A stretch of 64,000 nt of DNA from ATX-6F1 sp943369485. Its GTDB lineage: Bacteria > Cyanobacteriota > Cyanobacteriia > PCC-6307 > Cyanobiaceae. The translations under genes were made by a program, and so were the position numbers. Below, piece after piece: positions 38,891 to 46,913 of the stretch; position 1 is the stretch's first letter, and each line of letters starts with the position of its first letter. Location: assembly GCA_943369485.1 (NCBI GenBank), contig CALRNH020000006.1, positions 128,494 through 192,493 on the forward strand, read 5' to 3'. The notes under the pieces are model-generated. The model searched no databases and was not told the origin of the DNA. It saw nothing but the letters and a program-made list of their open reading frames with translations.

Positions 38891-39976
38891 ATGGAGTCTT
38901 CGCCCCAGGAACCTCTCAATGCCGGCCGCTCGGCCGATCGGCCAGCTGAGGCGGGCCGATCGGCGATCGCCCGGTTGCTGGACGCCAACCTGGACCGGGC
39001 TCGGGAGGGCCTGCGGGTGATCGAGGACTGGTGCCGCTTCGGCCTGGGCCGCGACGATCTGGTGGCCCGCACCAAGGACCTGCGCCAGCGGCTGGGGCTG
39101 CTGCATGAGGACCGCTTCAAGCAGGCGCGTCACACCGCCTCTGATCCGGCCGCCGGCCTGGGCCATCCCGCCCAGGAGTCGCGGCGGGCACCCTCCCAGG
39201 TGGTGGCGGCCAACTGCGCTCGGGTGCAGGAGGCCCTGCGGGTGCTCGAGGAATTCGGGCGCAGTGAGGCACCCGAACTGGCCCGCCAGGCCGCCTCCGG
39301 GCGCTACGCCCTCTATGACCTGGAGCTGGCCGTGCTCAGGGCCAGCCAGGGCGGCCACGAGCGGCGGAAGCAACTTGCCCAGTGCCGGCTCTACCTGATC
39401 ACCAGCCCCTCGCCCCGTCTGGAGGCCACCGTGGCCGCCGCCCTGGAGGCGGGGGTGCGCCTGGTGCAGTACCGCAGCAAGGACGCAGCCGATGGCGAGC
39501 GTTGGCGGCAGGCACGCGCTCTGCGCCAGCTCTGTGCCCGACACGGGGCCCTGTTCATCGTCAATGACCGTGTCGACCTGGCCCTGGCGCTCGATGCCGA
39601 CGGGGTGCATCTGGGCCAGGGGGATCTGCCGCCCGCCGTGGCCCGCCAGCTGCTGGGGCCGGAGCGCCTGATCGGCCGCAGCACCGGTGAGCTGGCCCAG
39701 CTGCACCAGGCGGTGGCCGACGGCTGCGACTACGTGGGGGTGGGGCCGGTCAACGCCACTCCCACCAAACCGGGTCGGGAGCCCGTCGGACTTGCCTACG
39801 TGAGCCAGGCGGCGAGCGAATCGCCGATTCCCTTCTTCGCCATCGGCGGCATCGAACTGGGCACCCTGGCTGAGGTGCTGGCGGCGGGGGCCCAGCGGGT
39901 GGCCGTGGTGCGGGCGATCACAGAGGCCGCCGACCCTGCCCAGGCCAGCCGGGAGCTGCTGGAGGCTCTGGCATGA
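38891..39976 (+). CDS. thiE: Thiamine-phosphate synthase with cyanobacterial N-terminal domain
   Basis: ThiE joins the pyrimidine and thiazole parts of thiamine. The C-terminal TIM barrel (about 160-361) has CRLYLITSPSPRLEATVAAA, LVQYRSKDAADGERWRQARA, FIVNDRVDLALALDADGVHL, VGVGPVNATPTKPGREPVGL and FFAIGGIELGTL. The N-terminal 150 residues (ARLLDANLDRAREGLRVIED...) form the extra helical domain seen in cyanobacterial and some plant-like ThiE proteins. A GGCGATCGCC palindrome (HIP1-like) lies near codon 23. thiS overlaps the stop by four bases. Confidence 0.95.
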   Translation: MESSPQEPLNAGRSADRPAEAGRSAIARLLDANLDRAREGLRVIEDWCRFGLGRDDLVARTKDLRQRLGLLHEDRFKQARHTASDPAAGLGHPAQESRRAPSQVVAANCARVQEALRVLEEFGRSEAPELARQAASGRYALYDLELAVLRASQGGHERRKQLAQCRLYLITSPSPRLEATVAAALEAGVRLVQYRSKDAADGERWRQARALRQLCARHGALFIVNDRVDLALALDADGVHLGQGDLPPAVARQLLGPERLIGRSTGELAQLHQAVADGCDYVGVGPVNATPTKPGREPVGLAYVSQAASESPIPFFAIGGIELGTLAEVLAAGAQRVAVVRAITEAADPAQASRELLEALA

Positions 39977-40218
39977 GCGGACCGGAAACGATCGCGGTGG
40001 TGCTGAACGGCGAAGGCCGTTCCTGCCCCGCGGGCCTGGATCTGGAGGCGGCCCTGCGCCACTTCGGCTACGAGCCGCGGCTGGTGGTGGTCGAGTTCAA
40101 TGGTGCGATCCTCTCGCGCTCCCTCTGGCCGGATCAGCCGGTACGGGAAGCCGATGGGCTCGAGGTGGTCACCATTGTTGGAGGGGGGTTTCTAGAGTCT
40201 TGCTCATCCTTCAGGTGA
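39973..40218 (+). CDS. thiS: Sulfur carrier protein ThiS with a C-terminal tail
   Basis: The 81-residue ubiquitin-like protein carries sulfur for the thiamine thiazole ring. Family features are VVLNGEGRSCPAGLDLEAAL, VVVEFNGAILSRS, and GLEVVTIVGGG. ThiS normally ends at the Gly-Gly, which must be free for ATP activation by ThiF. Here nine more residues follow (FLESCSSFR). The extension begins in a run of six G; one G fewer would end the protein as GGGF. The ATG overlaps thiE (ATGA). Confidence 0.88.
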   Translation: MSGPETIAVVLNGEGRSCPAGLDLEAALRHFGYEPRLVVVEFNGAILSRSLWPDQPVREADGLEVVTIVGGGFLESCSSFR

Positions 40219-41171
40219 CAGCGTTGTCCCCTTCACGGCGTTTCCTGATCCTCCGTCGTCTCTGCGGCACCCTGCTCGTGCCGGTCTTTCTGCTCGGACT
40301 GCTGCTGGCGGCACCGGCGCCCTCCCAGGCGGCCAGCGGCGGACGCATCGGTGGCGGCAGCTTCCGCTCGGCCCCCTCGATGCCCCGCAGCTATGGCGGT
40401 GGAGGAGGTGGTTACCGGGGTGGCTATGGCGGGGGGTACGGGGGTGGCATCGGTTTCCCCTTCCTGATCCCGATCTTCGGCTTCGGTGGCGGTGGCCTGT
40501 TCGGCTTTCTGATCCTGATGGCGATCGTGGGCGTGATCGCCAACGCCCTGCGCGGGGGCTCCGGAGCCCTGATGGGAGGCGATGGCGGAGCCATCGAAGC
40601 CCCCCGCCGCGATGGTCCGGTGTCGATCGCCCAGCTGCAGGTGGGCCTGCTGGCCTCGGCCCGGGAGCTTCAGCAGGATCTGCGCCGCCTGGCGGGCAGT
40701 GCCGACACCGGCTCCAGCGGTGGCCTGCAGAGGGTCCTTCAGGACACCACTTTGGCCATGCTGCGTCAGCCCGATCTCTGGGTCTACGCCAACGGAGAAC
40801 TGGGCCAGGTGGCCTTTGCCGCCGCCGAGTCCACCTTCAACCGCCTGTCGATGACCGAGCGCAGCAAGTTGCGCAGCGAGGTCACCTCCAACGTCTCCGG
40901 CCAGCGTCAGAACTCCCCCACCACGGTGGTCGGCAATGCTGATGCCACCAGTGATTTCATCGCCATCACGCTGCTGGTGGCCAGCCGGGGGCGCATTCCG
41001 CTCAAGGCCGTGACCAGCGCTGATGAGCTGCGCGAGGCCCTGCGGGTGCTCGGTTCGGTGCCCTCGGCCGATCTGCTTGCGCTGGAAGTGATCTGGCAGC
41101 CGGAGGGAGAGGGTGAAGTGCTCAGCACCGAGGAACTGCTCACCGCCTACCCCCAGCTCCAGCACCTCTGA
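40215..41171 (+). CDS. DUF1517 family protein
   Basis: The protein starts with a signal or anchor segment (LVPVFLLGLLLAAPAPSQAA). A Gly/Arg/Tyr-rich low-complexity part (SMPRSYGGGGGGYRGGYGGG) and a second hydrophobic stretch (FPFLIPIFGFGGGGLFGFLI) follow. The soluble DUF1517 domain comes next (VSIAQLQVGLLASARELQQD, MLRQPDLWVYANGELGQVAF, FNRLSMTERSKLRSEVTSNV, YLLVASRGRIPLKAV-like). The family is present in cyanobacteria and chloroplasts and is probably anchored in the thylakoid or plasma membrane. A GTG at 40215 overlaps the thiS stop; the ORF opens at TTG 40200. Role unknown. Confidence 0.88.
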   Translation: MTALSPSRRFLILRRLCGTLLVPVFLLGLLLAAPAPSQAASGGRIGGGSFRSAPSMPRSYGGGGGGYRGGYGGGYGGGIGFPFLIPIFGFGGGGLFGFLILMAIVGVIANALRGGSGALMGGDGGAIEAPRRDGPVSIAQLQVGLLASARELQQDLRRLAGSADTGSSGGLQRVLQDTTLAMLRQPDLWVYANGELGQVAFAAAESTFNRLSMTERSKLRSEVTSNVSGQRQNSPTTVVGNADATSDFIAITLLVASRGRIPLKAVTSADELREALRVLGSVPSADLLALEVIWQPEGEGEVLSTEELLTAYPQLQHL

Positions 41172-41229
41172 GCCCCTTGCGGGAGGGTGCGACGAGCCGC
41201 ACACTGCGCTCCAGTTCCAGCCTCCAGGG

Positions 41230-41388
41230 ATGGCCTCGCGACCGGTCCAATGGGTGAACACACCGGTGCTGGTTGAGGCTCTCCATCGCTACGAACTGGG
41301 TCTGCTGCCCCTGTCCATGCGCCGCTGGGTGGAGACACTGCTGGAACTTCCCCCCAGCCGCTCCTCCTGCTTAGAGCGCCTGCTCTGA
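41230..41388 (+). CDS. Small hypothetical protein (52 residues)
   Basis: From the ATG at 41230 the ORF reads SRPVQWVNTPVLVEALHRYE, LGLLPLSMRRWVETLLELPP and ends SRSSCLERLL. It is basic and helical, with no membrane segment. Its frame keeps normal codon use up to the stop, and its end overlaps larB by 18 bases. CAGGG next to the ATG is a weak binding site. I do not recognise it. Confidence 0.5.
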   Translation: MASRPVQWVNTPVLVEALHRYELGLLPLSMRRWVETLLELPPSRSSCLERLL

Positions 41389-42111
41389 GCCCCCCTGAGG
41401 CGTCCCTCTGAGCATGCGCAGGGCCGCCATGGCGGCCCCGTAGCCGTTGTCGATGTTCACCACGAGCAACCCCGGTGCGCAGCTGGCGAGCATCCCCTGC
41501 AGGGCCGCATGGCCCCCTTCACTCACCCCATAGCCCACCGACACCGGCACGGCGATCACCGGCTGGGGCACCAGCCCCGCCAGCACCGTGGGCAAGGCCC
41601 CCTCCATGCCGGCGCAGGCGATCAGCACCCTGGCGCGTCGCAACTGCTCCAAGCGACCCAGCAGCCGGTGCAGCCCGGCCACGCCCACATCCACCAGCAG
41701 GGTGCTGGCCACTCCGGAGCAGGTCAGGGCCAGGGCGGCCTCCTCGGCCACCACCAGGTCGCTGGTGCCGCCGGTCAGGATCGTCACGGCGGGCGGCCCC
41801 GACGGTTCCTCCAGGGGCCCCTGGGTGAGGCAGCGGCTCTGGGGGTGATGGCGACTGGCGGGGGCCAGCTCCAGCACCGCTGCCGCCTTGGCCGGATCCA
41901 CCCGGGTCACCAGGGCTGACTGGCCCAGCTGTTCAAGGCGCCCGAGGATGGCGGCGATCTGTTCGGCGCTCTTGTGGGCCCCCCAGATCGCCTCGGCCAT
42001 GCCCAGCCGCTGGCGGCGGTCCAGGTCAAGCTGCACCAGACCCTCGATCGTGCCATCGAGACCCTCAAGGGCCCCGCGCCCTTCATGACCGTGCCCCCGG
42101 GTGAGCGTCAT
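41371..42111 (-). CDS. larB: LarB, nickel-pincer cofactor biosynthesis (PurE-like)
   Basis: LarB carboxylates nicotinic acid adenine dinucleotide as the first step of the nickel-pincer nucleotide cofactor. The C-terminal half is PurE-like: AVTILTGGTSDLVVAEEAAL, ARVLIACAGMEGALPTVLAG, IAVPVSVGYGVSEGGHAALQ, GMLASCAPGLLVVNIDNGYG. The N-terminal half has the LarB-specific LDLDRRQRLGMAEAIWGAHK segment. LarC and LarE are not in this window. The start overlaps the TIGR03792 gene (ATGA). Confidence 0.92.
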   Translation of the reverse strand: MTLTRGHGHEGRGALEGLDGTIEGLVQLDLDRRQRLGMAEAIWGAHKSAEQIAAILGRLEQLGQSALVTRVDPAKAAAVLELAPASRHHPQSRCLTQGPLEEPSGPPAVTILTGGTSDLVVAEEAALALTCSGVASTLLVDVGVAGLHRLLGRLEQLRRARVLIACAGMEGALPTVLAGLVPQPVIAVPVSVGYGVSEGGHAALQGMLASCAPGLLVVNIDNGYGAAMAALRMLRGTPQGGSEQAL

Positions 42112-42647
42112 GGCAACGCCCTGGTGGCGGGCTCCTCGAGCCGCTCGGGCACCAGCTCAGCGCTCGAAACGATCGGGAAAGGGTTGGTGGGCTCCCCACG
42201 GCTGGCGGGTTGACCGCCGGCGGGATCGTCCGCCCCCAGGCATTGGCGGGCGGCAGTTTCGAAGCGCTCCTGCACGCGATCGAGGCTGGCGGCAGGGATC
42301 GCTTTCCAGTCGCTGCGGCTGGCCCAGCCGATCAGCAGCACCCCTTCCTGCCGCTCCCGATCCCAGAACAGCTGGCGGCCGCGGTAACCGCGCTGCTGGG
42401 CGAGCCAGGGTTCCCAGCTGGAAGCTTCGGCCTGGAGCCAGCAGGGCCGCGCCGCGGCGGGCACCCGCAGGCGCAGGGTTTCGATCGCTTGCGCCTGCTC
42501 GATCTGCAGAGCCCTGGGGCCGCTGGCGGCCACGGGTTGGGGTTGAAGCAGCGCCAGGGGAAGCGCCACCAGGGCGGCCAGCAGCCCAGCCAGGCCGAGA
42601 GGGAGCCACGATGAGGCAGAAGGAAGGCGGGGCCGCGCTCTGGCCAT
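42108..42647 (-). CDS. TIGR03792 family protein
   Basis: A 179-residue protein with an N-terminal membrane anchor or signal (GLAGLLAALVALPLALLQPQ), then the small ferredoxin-like ABM fold typical of the cyanobacterial TIGR03792 family: QAIETLRLRVPAAARPCWLQ, AEASSWEPWLAQQRGYRGRQ, EGVLLIGWASRSDWKAIPAA, SLDRVQERFETAARQCLG. The tail is disordered. Function unknown. It is coupled with larB downstream and follows ispF by five bases. Confidence 0.85.
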   Translation of the reverse strand: MARARPRLPSASSWLPLGLAGLLAALVALPLALLQPQPVAASGPRALQIEQAQAIETLRLRVPAAARPCWLQAEASSWEPWLAQQRGYRGRQLFWDRERQEGVLLIGWASRSDWKAIPAASLDRVQERFETAARQCLGADDPAGGQPASRGEPTNPFPIVSSAELVPERLEEPATRALP

Positions 42648-42652
42648 GGGGA

Positions 42653-43138
42653 TCAGGGTTTGTGCAGGAGCGCGACAGCGTGGCAGGCAATGCCCTCTTC
42701 GCGGCCCGTGGGACCGAGCCGTTCGTTGGTGGTGGCTTTGATCCCCACCTGCTCGGGCTCCACCCCAAGGGCGATGGCAATGGCGCTGCGCATGGCCGCG
42801 ATGTGGGGCTTGAGTTTCGGGCGCTCGGCCACCACCACCGTATCGAGATTCGTCACCTGCCAGCCCCGCTCCCGCACCAGGGCGATCACCTGCTCCAGCA
42901 GCTTCAGGCTGTCAGCTCCCTTCCAGCGCGGGTCGTCGGGGGGAAAGTGCAGGCCGATGTCCCCGAGGCTGAGGGCCCCCAGCAGGGCATCGATCAGGGC
43001 GTGCACCAGCACGTCGGCGTCGCTGTGACCATCGAGCCCAAGGCCATCGGGGTGCTCCAGCCGCACCCCCCCCAGGATCAGCGGCCGACCCGGCACCAGC
43101 CGGTGGATGTCGTATCCGTTACCGATACGCAGCTGCAT
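42653..43138 (-). CDS. ispF: 2-C-methyl-D-erythritol 2,4-cyclodiphosphate synthase
   Basis: IspF closes the cyclic diphosphate in the non-mevalonate isoprenoid pathway. The 161-residue protein has RIGNGYDIHRLVPGRPLILG (metal Asp and His), LDGHSDADVLVHALIDALLG, DIGLHFPPDDPRWKGADSLK, and the C-terminal KATTNERLGPTGREEGIACH. All active-site residues look present. The product feeds chlorophyll phytyl chains and carotenoids. It lies between trmD and the TIGR03792 gene on the same strand. Confidence 0.97.
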   Translation of the reverse strand: MQLRIGNGYDIHRLVPGRPLILGGVRLEHPDGLGLDGHSDADVLVHALIDALLGALSLGDIGLHFPPDDPRWKGADSLKLLEQVIALVRERGWQVTNLDTVVVAERPKLKPHIAAMRSAIAIALGVEPEQVGIKATTNERLGPTGREEGIACHAVALLHKP

Positions 43139-43163
43139 GGGGTCGTTCGCGGTTCGCTTCGGC

Positions 43164-43874
43164 TCAGTCTTTCAGCCCCTGCTGCTCCAGCCAGCGGGCA
43201 TGGAGGTCGGGGCGCCGCTCGGCGGTGCGTTGCTGCTGCTGCTCAAAGCGCCAGCGGGCGATGGCGCCGTGGTCGCCGCTGCGCAGCACCTGGGGCACCT
43301 CCTGCCCCCGGAAGCTGGCGGGGCGCGTGTAGTGGGGATGCTCCAGCAACAGGGCGCTGTGGCTTTCCTGCTCCAGGGACTGCGCGGTGCCCACGGTGCC
43401 CGGCAGCAGCCGCACGACCCCGTTGATCACCACCATCGCCGGCAGCTCGCCGCCGGTGAGCACGAAGTCCCCGATCGAGACCTCCTCATCGGCCAGGGAG
43501 CGGATGCGCTCATCGAAGCCCTCGTAGTGGCCGCAGAGCAGCACCAGCTGGTCGTGGTCGGTGGCCCAGCGTTGCAGGTCGGCCTGCTGCAGGGGTCGGC
43601 CCTGGGGGCTCATCAGCAACATCCGCCGCCGCGGCAGCACAGGAATCGACTCCACCGCCGCGTACACGGGTTCAGGCTTGAGCACCATGCCGGCGCCGCC
43701 GCCGTAGGGCTCATCGTCCACCTTGTGGTAGCGGTCTGTTGCGAAATCACGGGGGTTGTGGGTGTGCAGCTCGGCGATGCCTGCGGCAAAGGCCCGGCCG
43801 ATCACACCGAGGCTGCGCAGGGGTGCGAAGGCCTCGGGGGCCAGGCTGACCACATCGAGCCTGAGGCCGCTCAT
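43164..43874 (-). CDS. trmD: tRNA (guanine-37-N1)-methyltransferase
   Basis: TrmD methylates G37 of tRNAs that read codons starting with C, to prevent frameshifts. It has the SPOUT trefoil-knot motifs: LDVVSLAPEAFAPLRSLGVI, YHKVDDEPYGGGAGMVLKPE, LLMSPQGRPLQQADLQRWAT, LLCGHYEGFDERI, and SIGDFVLTGGELPAMVVING. A C-terminal LLEHPHYTRPASFRGQEVPQ follows. Length 236 is normal. The ATG overlaps the bilin lyase stop (ATGA). Confidence 0.97.
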   Translation of the reverse strand: MSGLRLDVVSLAPEAFAPLRSLGVIGRAFAAGIAELHTHNPRDFATDRYHKVDDEPYGGGAGMVLKPEPVYAAVESIPVLPRRRMLLMSPQGRPLQQADLQRWATDHDQLVLLCGHYEGFDERIRSLADEEVSIGDFVLTGGELPAMVVINGVVRLLPGTVGTAQSLEQESHSALLLEHPHYTRPASFRGQEVPQVLRSGDHGAIARWRFEQQQQRTAERRPDLHARWLEQQGLKD

Positions 43875-44398
43875 GCCTCCTGGGCAGGGGGGCGCGCGAC
43901 GCGGCGGATTTCGGAGCTGAAGCTGGCGTCGCTGGGGCGCCCATCGGCGAACCGCTCCACGGTGCTGCGCAGGCGCAGGTTGGGCTTGGTGAACCAGATC
44001 CGCTCGCGCAGCTCCCGCTCGCCCTGCTGCACCACCAGCTCGAGGCTGCCGTCGGGCCAGAGCTCCCAGGTGCCGCGCTGGTCGGTGGCGTCGGCGCTGG
44101 TCCCCGCCTGGAGGCCAGCGTCACGCTGGAGGTAGCCACTCTGAAAGCAGCCATCGGACTGAAAGCGCAGATGGCGTGCTGGCTGGCCCTTGGGGGTGAA
44201 TGTCAGAGCGCCGAGATCACCTTCGCAGGCGCCGGCCTGCCACTCCACCCGCAGCTCGCCGCGCTCGCTGGCGTGCCAGCTGTCATCGCCGCCCCTGGCC
44301 AGGGCGAAGCGGCTGCGCAGGCTCATCCATTCGCCGGCGCAGAACGTCAGAAAGCCCGCCAGATCCTTGGGCGGAAACGGAGCGCTGCTGTCGGTCAA
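43871..44398 (-). CDS. CpcS/CpeS-type phycobiliprotein lyase
   Basis: This 175-residue lipocalin-fold lyase attaches a bilin to a Cys of phycobiliproteins. Typical features are FLTFCAGEWMSLRSRFAL at the N-terminus, TFTPKGQPARHLRFQSDGCF, TWELWPDGSLELVVQQGERE, and the family signature ERIWFTKPNLRLRSTVER. Whether it serves phycocyanobilin or phycoerythrobilin cannot be told. It sits far from any phycobilisome rod genes, between era and trmD. Confidence 0.88.
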   Translation of the reverse strand: MTDSSAPFPPKDLAGFLTFCAGEWMSLRSRFALARGGDDSWHASERGELRVEWQAGACEGDLGALTFTPKGQPARHLRFQSDGCFQSGYLQRDAGLQAGTSADATDQRGTWELWPDGSLELVVQQGERELRERIWFTKPNLRLRSTVERFADGRPSDASFSSEIRRVARPPAQEA

Positions 44399-44464
44399 GG
44401 GGGAAGGGCGAGGCTGTGAGCTGGCCCCATCCTCTCAGTCGCTGGCCGGGCTGGCCTGGAGCGC

Positions 44465-45457
44465 TTAACCGTCGCCGCGATAGCCCAGCTCCGCCAGTCG
44501 CGCCGGGTTGCGGCGCCAGTTCGGCACCACCTTCACGAACAGTTCCAGATAGACCGGGCCGTCGAACACCTTCTGCATCTGCAGCCGGGCGCCGCTGCCG
44601 ATGGTCTTGAGCATGGCGCCGCCCTTGCCGATCAGGATCCCCTTCTGGCTGGAGCGCTCCACCAGCACCGTGGCCAGCACGGCGGTGCGGGGGCCGTCGT
44701 CGACGATGCGATCAATGCTCACCGCCACCGAGTGGGGCACCTCCTCGCGGGTGTGGTGCAGCACCTGCTCGCGGATCAGCTCCGAGAGCAGCAACTGCTC
44801 CGGCTGGTCGCTGACCGCATCGGCGGGGTAGAGGTGGGGGCCGAGGGGAAGCTCGGCCGCCAGGGCCGCCACCAGGGTGTCCGTGCCTGCGCCGGTAAGG
44901 GCACTCACGGGGTGCAGGGGCCAGCTCAGGGGGGGCCTTTGCTGCGGCGTTGCGAAATCCCTCCGCCCCGCCAAGAGATCCCGGTAGCTCTCCATCAGGG
45001 CCTCGGCCCGCTCCGGCTCCACCAGGTCGAGCTTGTTGAGGGCCAGGTGCACCGGTGCGCGGGCCTGGCGCAGCAGCTCAACGATGAAGTCGTCACCACG
45101 GCCTGCCGGTTCGCTGCCATCCACGAGCAGCAGCACCACGTCCACCTCACCGATGGCGCCCCGGGCGCTCTGCACCAGGCGTTCGCCCAGCAGGTGGTGG
45201 GGCTTGTGGATCCCCGGGGTGTCCAGCAGCACCATCTGGGCGCTGGGGGTGGTGAGGATGGCCCGCAGGCGGTTGCGGGTGGTCTGGGCCACGGGCGAGG
45301 TGATCGCCACCTTCTCGCCCACCAGCTGGTTGAGCAGAGTGGATTTGCCCACGTTCGGCCGGCCGATCAGGGCCACGAAGCCGGAGCGGAAGCCGGGGGG
45401 GCTGCTGGGGAAGGATCCCGCCGCGAACGCTTCGGGCAGTTGATCGTGGAACTCCAT
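44465..45457 (-). CDS. era: GTPase Era
   Basis: Era binds 16S rRNA and aids 30S ribosome assembly. The GTPase domain has the P-loop ALIGRPNVGKSTLLNQLVGE, switch II LLDTPGIHKPHHLLGERLVQ, and NKLDL (NKxD). The C-terminal KH domain has EEVPHSVAVSIDRIVDDGPR, VERSSQKGILIGKGGAMLKT (GxxG loop) and VYLELFVKVVPNWRRNPARL. The ATG at 45457 is preferred to the ORF limit at 45499. Divergent from the 45487 gene with 29 bases between them. Confidence 0.96.
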   Translation of the reverse strand: MEFHDQLPEAFAAGSFPSSPPGFRSGFVALIGRPNVGKSTLLNQLVGEKVAITSPVAQTTRNRLRAILTTPSAQMVLLDTPGIHKPHHLLGERLVQSARGAIGEVDVVLLLVDGSEPAGRGDDFIVELLRQARAPVHLALNKLDLVEPERAEALMESYRDLLAGRRDFATPQQRPPLSWPLHPVSALTGAGTDTLVAALAAELPLGPHLYPADAVSDQPEQLLLSELIREQVLHHTREEVPHSVAVSIDRIVDDGPRTAVLATVLVERSSQKGILIGKGGAMLKTIGSGARLQMQKVFDGPVYLELFVKVVPNWRRNPARLAELGYRGDG

Positions 45458-45486
45458 AGCCTTCACACTGCCAGTCCAATGGCCCG

Positions 45487-46014
45487 ATGACCGATACAAC
45501 AGCCCCCGCCCTGCCGAGCTTCCCCCAGGCGATGGAGATCGCCGGCCAGTGGCTGGCGATCTGGGAGCGGGGCGAGCTCAGTGATGAGGTGCTCGCCGAT
45601 CGGGTGGGGGAGCTGGTGGCCAGCCTCGATGGCGCCCGGGGCTTCTTCGTGGTGGCCCTGGCTGGTGACAGCCCGCTGCTGGACCGGCTGCCGGAACCCC
45701 TGGTGCTGAGCCTGCGCGGCGCCGGGGAACTGGTGGTGGACCTCACGGCCCGCAACCTGGCGATGAGCACCGCCATGGCAGTGCATCACGGCCGCACGGG
45801 CGACCCCGCCCAGCAGGCTGGATCGAAGCGGGTGCAGGTCCGCTGCACGGAGCTGCTGCGGCTGCTGGAGCCTGGGGCGGTGAAGGGGCGACTGGAGCGC
45901 CTGCTGGCAGCCACCGCAGGCAGCGGCGATGACGTGGCTTTCCTGGAGCGTTGGGGCTACGACGGAGACCAGAAAGCCGCCATCGCGGCGGCGATCGATG
46001 CGGTGGCGGAGTGA
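45487..46014 (+). CDS. Conserved-type hypothetical protein, 175 residues
   Basis: A soluble, helical protein without Cys pairs or membrane parts: FPQAMEIAGQWLAIWERGEL, DEVLADRVGELVASLDGARG, FFVVALAGDSPLLDRLPEPL, NLAMSTAMAVHHGRTGDPAQ, VQVRCTELLRLLEPGAVKGR. The composition is typical of this genome. I recognise no domain. It is head to head with era, so they may share a regulatory gap of only 29 bases, and convergent with the BAX-inhibitor-like gene. Confidence 0.75.
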   Translation: MTDTTAPALPSFPQAMEIAGQWLAIWERGELSDEVLADRVGELVASLDGARGFFVVALAGDSPLLDRLPEPLVLSLRGAGELVVDLTARNLAMSTAMAVHHGRTGDPAQQAGSKRVQVRCTELLRLLEPGAVKGRLERLLAATAGSGDDVAFLERWGYDGDQKAAIAAAIDAVAE

Positions 46015-46063
46015 CGGCTTCGGGTGGGCGGAGGCTCCAGCCGCCCCACGGCACCAGGCCATG

Positions 46064-46089
46064 AAAAAGCGCCCCAACTAGGGGGCGCC
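46064..46089 (-). terminator. Terminator of the BAX-inhibitor-like gene
   Basis: Minus-strand GGCGCCCCC (46089-46081) pairs with GGGGCGCT (46076-46069) around TAGTT, followed by five T. It lies 23 bases after the stop at 46112. The hairpin may also stop plus-strand transcripts, but no T run follows on that side. Confidence 0.85.
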
Positions 46090-46111
46090 TGAAAGGAATG
46101 GATCAGCGGCT

Positions 46112-46846
46112 TCATTCGCGGCGGCCACCGCCGTTGAGGGCAATGATCAGCCGCAGGATGAAGATGAACAGGTTGATGTAGGTGAGGTACATGCCCAGGG
46201 CGCCGGCCAGGTACTGGTCGTCGCTGTAGGTGCGGGGCATCGTGTAGAAGTCGACGAACGCCGCTCCCACGAACAGCACCGTGCCGAAGCCGGCGATCAG
46301 CAGCTCCATGCCGCCGCCCCCGAAGCCGGGCACGAAGATGCCGCCCACCACCTGCACCACCATGGCGATCAGCAGGCCGAGGATTCCCAGGCCCACCACG
46401 GCGCTGAGCGATTGCCCGACGCTGTCGCTCATGCGCCGGCCCAGGAATGAGGCGATCACGAAGGTGATGCCGGTAGCCAGGGCCGCCACGCCGATGGCAC
46501 CGATACCGGCGGTGCCGATGGCCAGGGCGACAATGCCACTGAGGGTGAAGCCTGTCAGCAGGCTGTAGAGGGTGAGAAGGGGCAGGGCCGTGCCGCTGTT
46601 CCCCTTCAGGGCCACGTTCTGGGCCACGAAGAAGAGGATGAAGTTGCCGATCAGGGCTACCCAGAACAGTGGCTGGAACAGGGCCGGGCTCGTGGCCAGC
46701 AGGGCCAGGCCCCCGGCCACACCGCCGGCGGTGAGCACCATGCCGCCGCCCACGTAGGGCAGGGCCTTGTTCACCACATTTGGACCGACCAACGCGCTGC
46801 TCTGGGCCTCGCGGATGGCTTGCTGAAAATTGCTGCTGGCCGGCAT
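46112..46846 (-). CDS. BAX inhibitor-1 / YccA family membrane protein
   Basis: The 244-residue protein has seven hydrophobic helices (for example VGGGMVLTAGGVAGGLALLA, FWVALIGNFILFFVAQNVAL, SLLTGFTLSGIVALAIGTAG, SAVVGLGILGLLIAMVVQVV, LTYINLFIFILRLIIALNGG) and a soluble N-terminal segment (SNFQQAIREAQSSALVGPNV). This matches the BI-1/YccA/TMBIM family, some of which leak calcium or modulate FtsH. Transcription ends at its own terminator. Upstream on the same strand lie phoH, rpsP, ffh and ftn2. Confidence 0.93.
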   Translation of the reverse strand: MPASSNFQQAIREAQSSALVGPNVVNKALPYVGGGMVLTAGGVAGGLALLATSPALFQPLFWVALIGNFILFFVAQNVALKGNSGTALPLLTLYSLLTGFTLSGIVALAIGTAGIGAIGVAALATGITFVIASFLGRRMSDSVGQSLSAVVGLGILGLLIAMVVQVVGGIFVPGFGGGGMELLIAGFGTVLFVGAAFVDFYTMPRTYSDDQYLAGALGMYLTYINLFIFILRLIIALNGGGRRE

Positions 46847-46913
46847 GGCTCACCAGAGGGTTCGAACCAGTCCATCCTGCCAGTGCAGACAGGGGGGTGG
46901 GGTGTGGTTCTCC

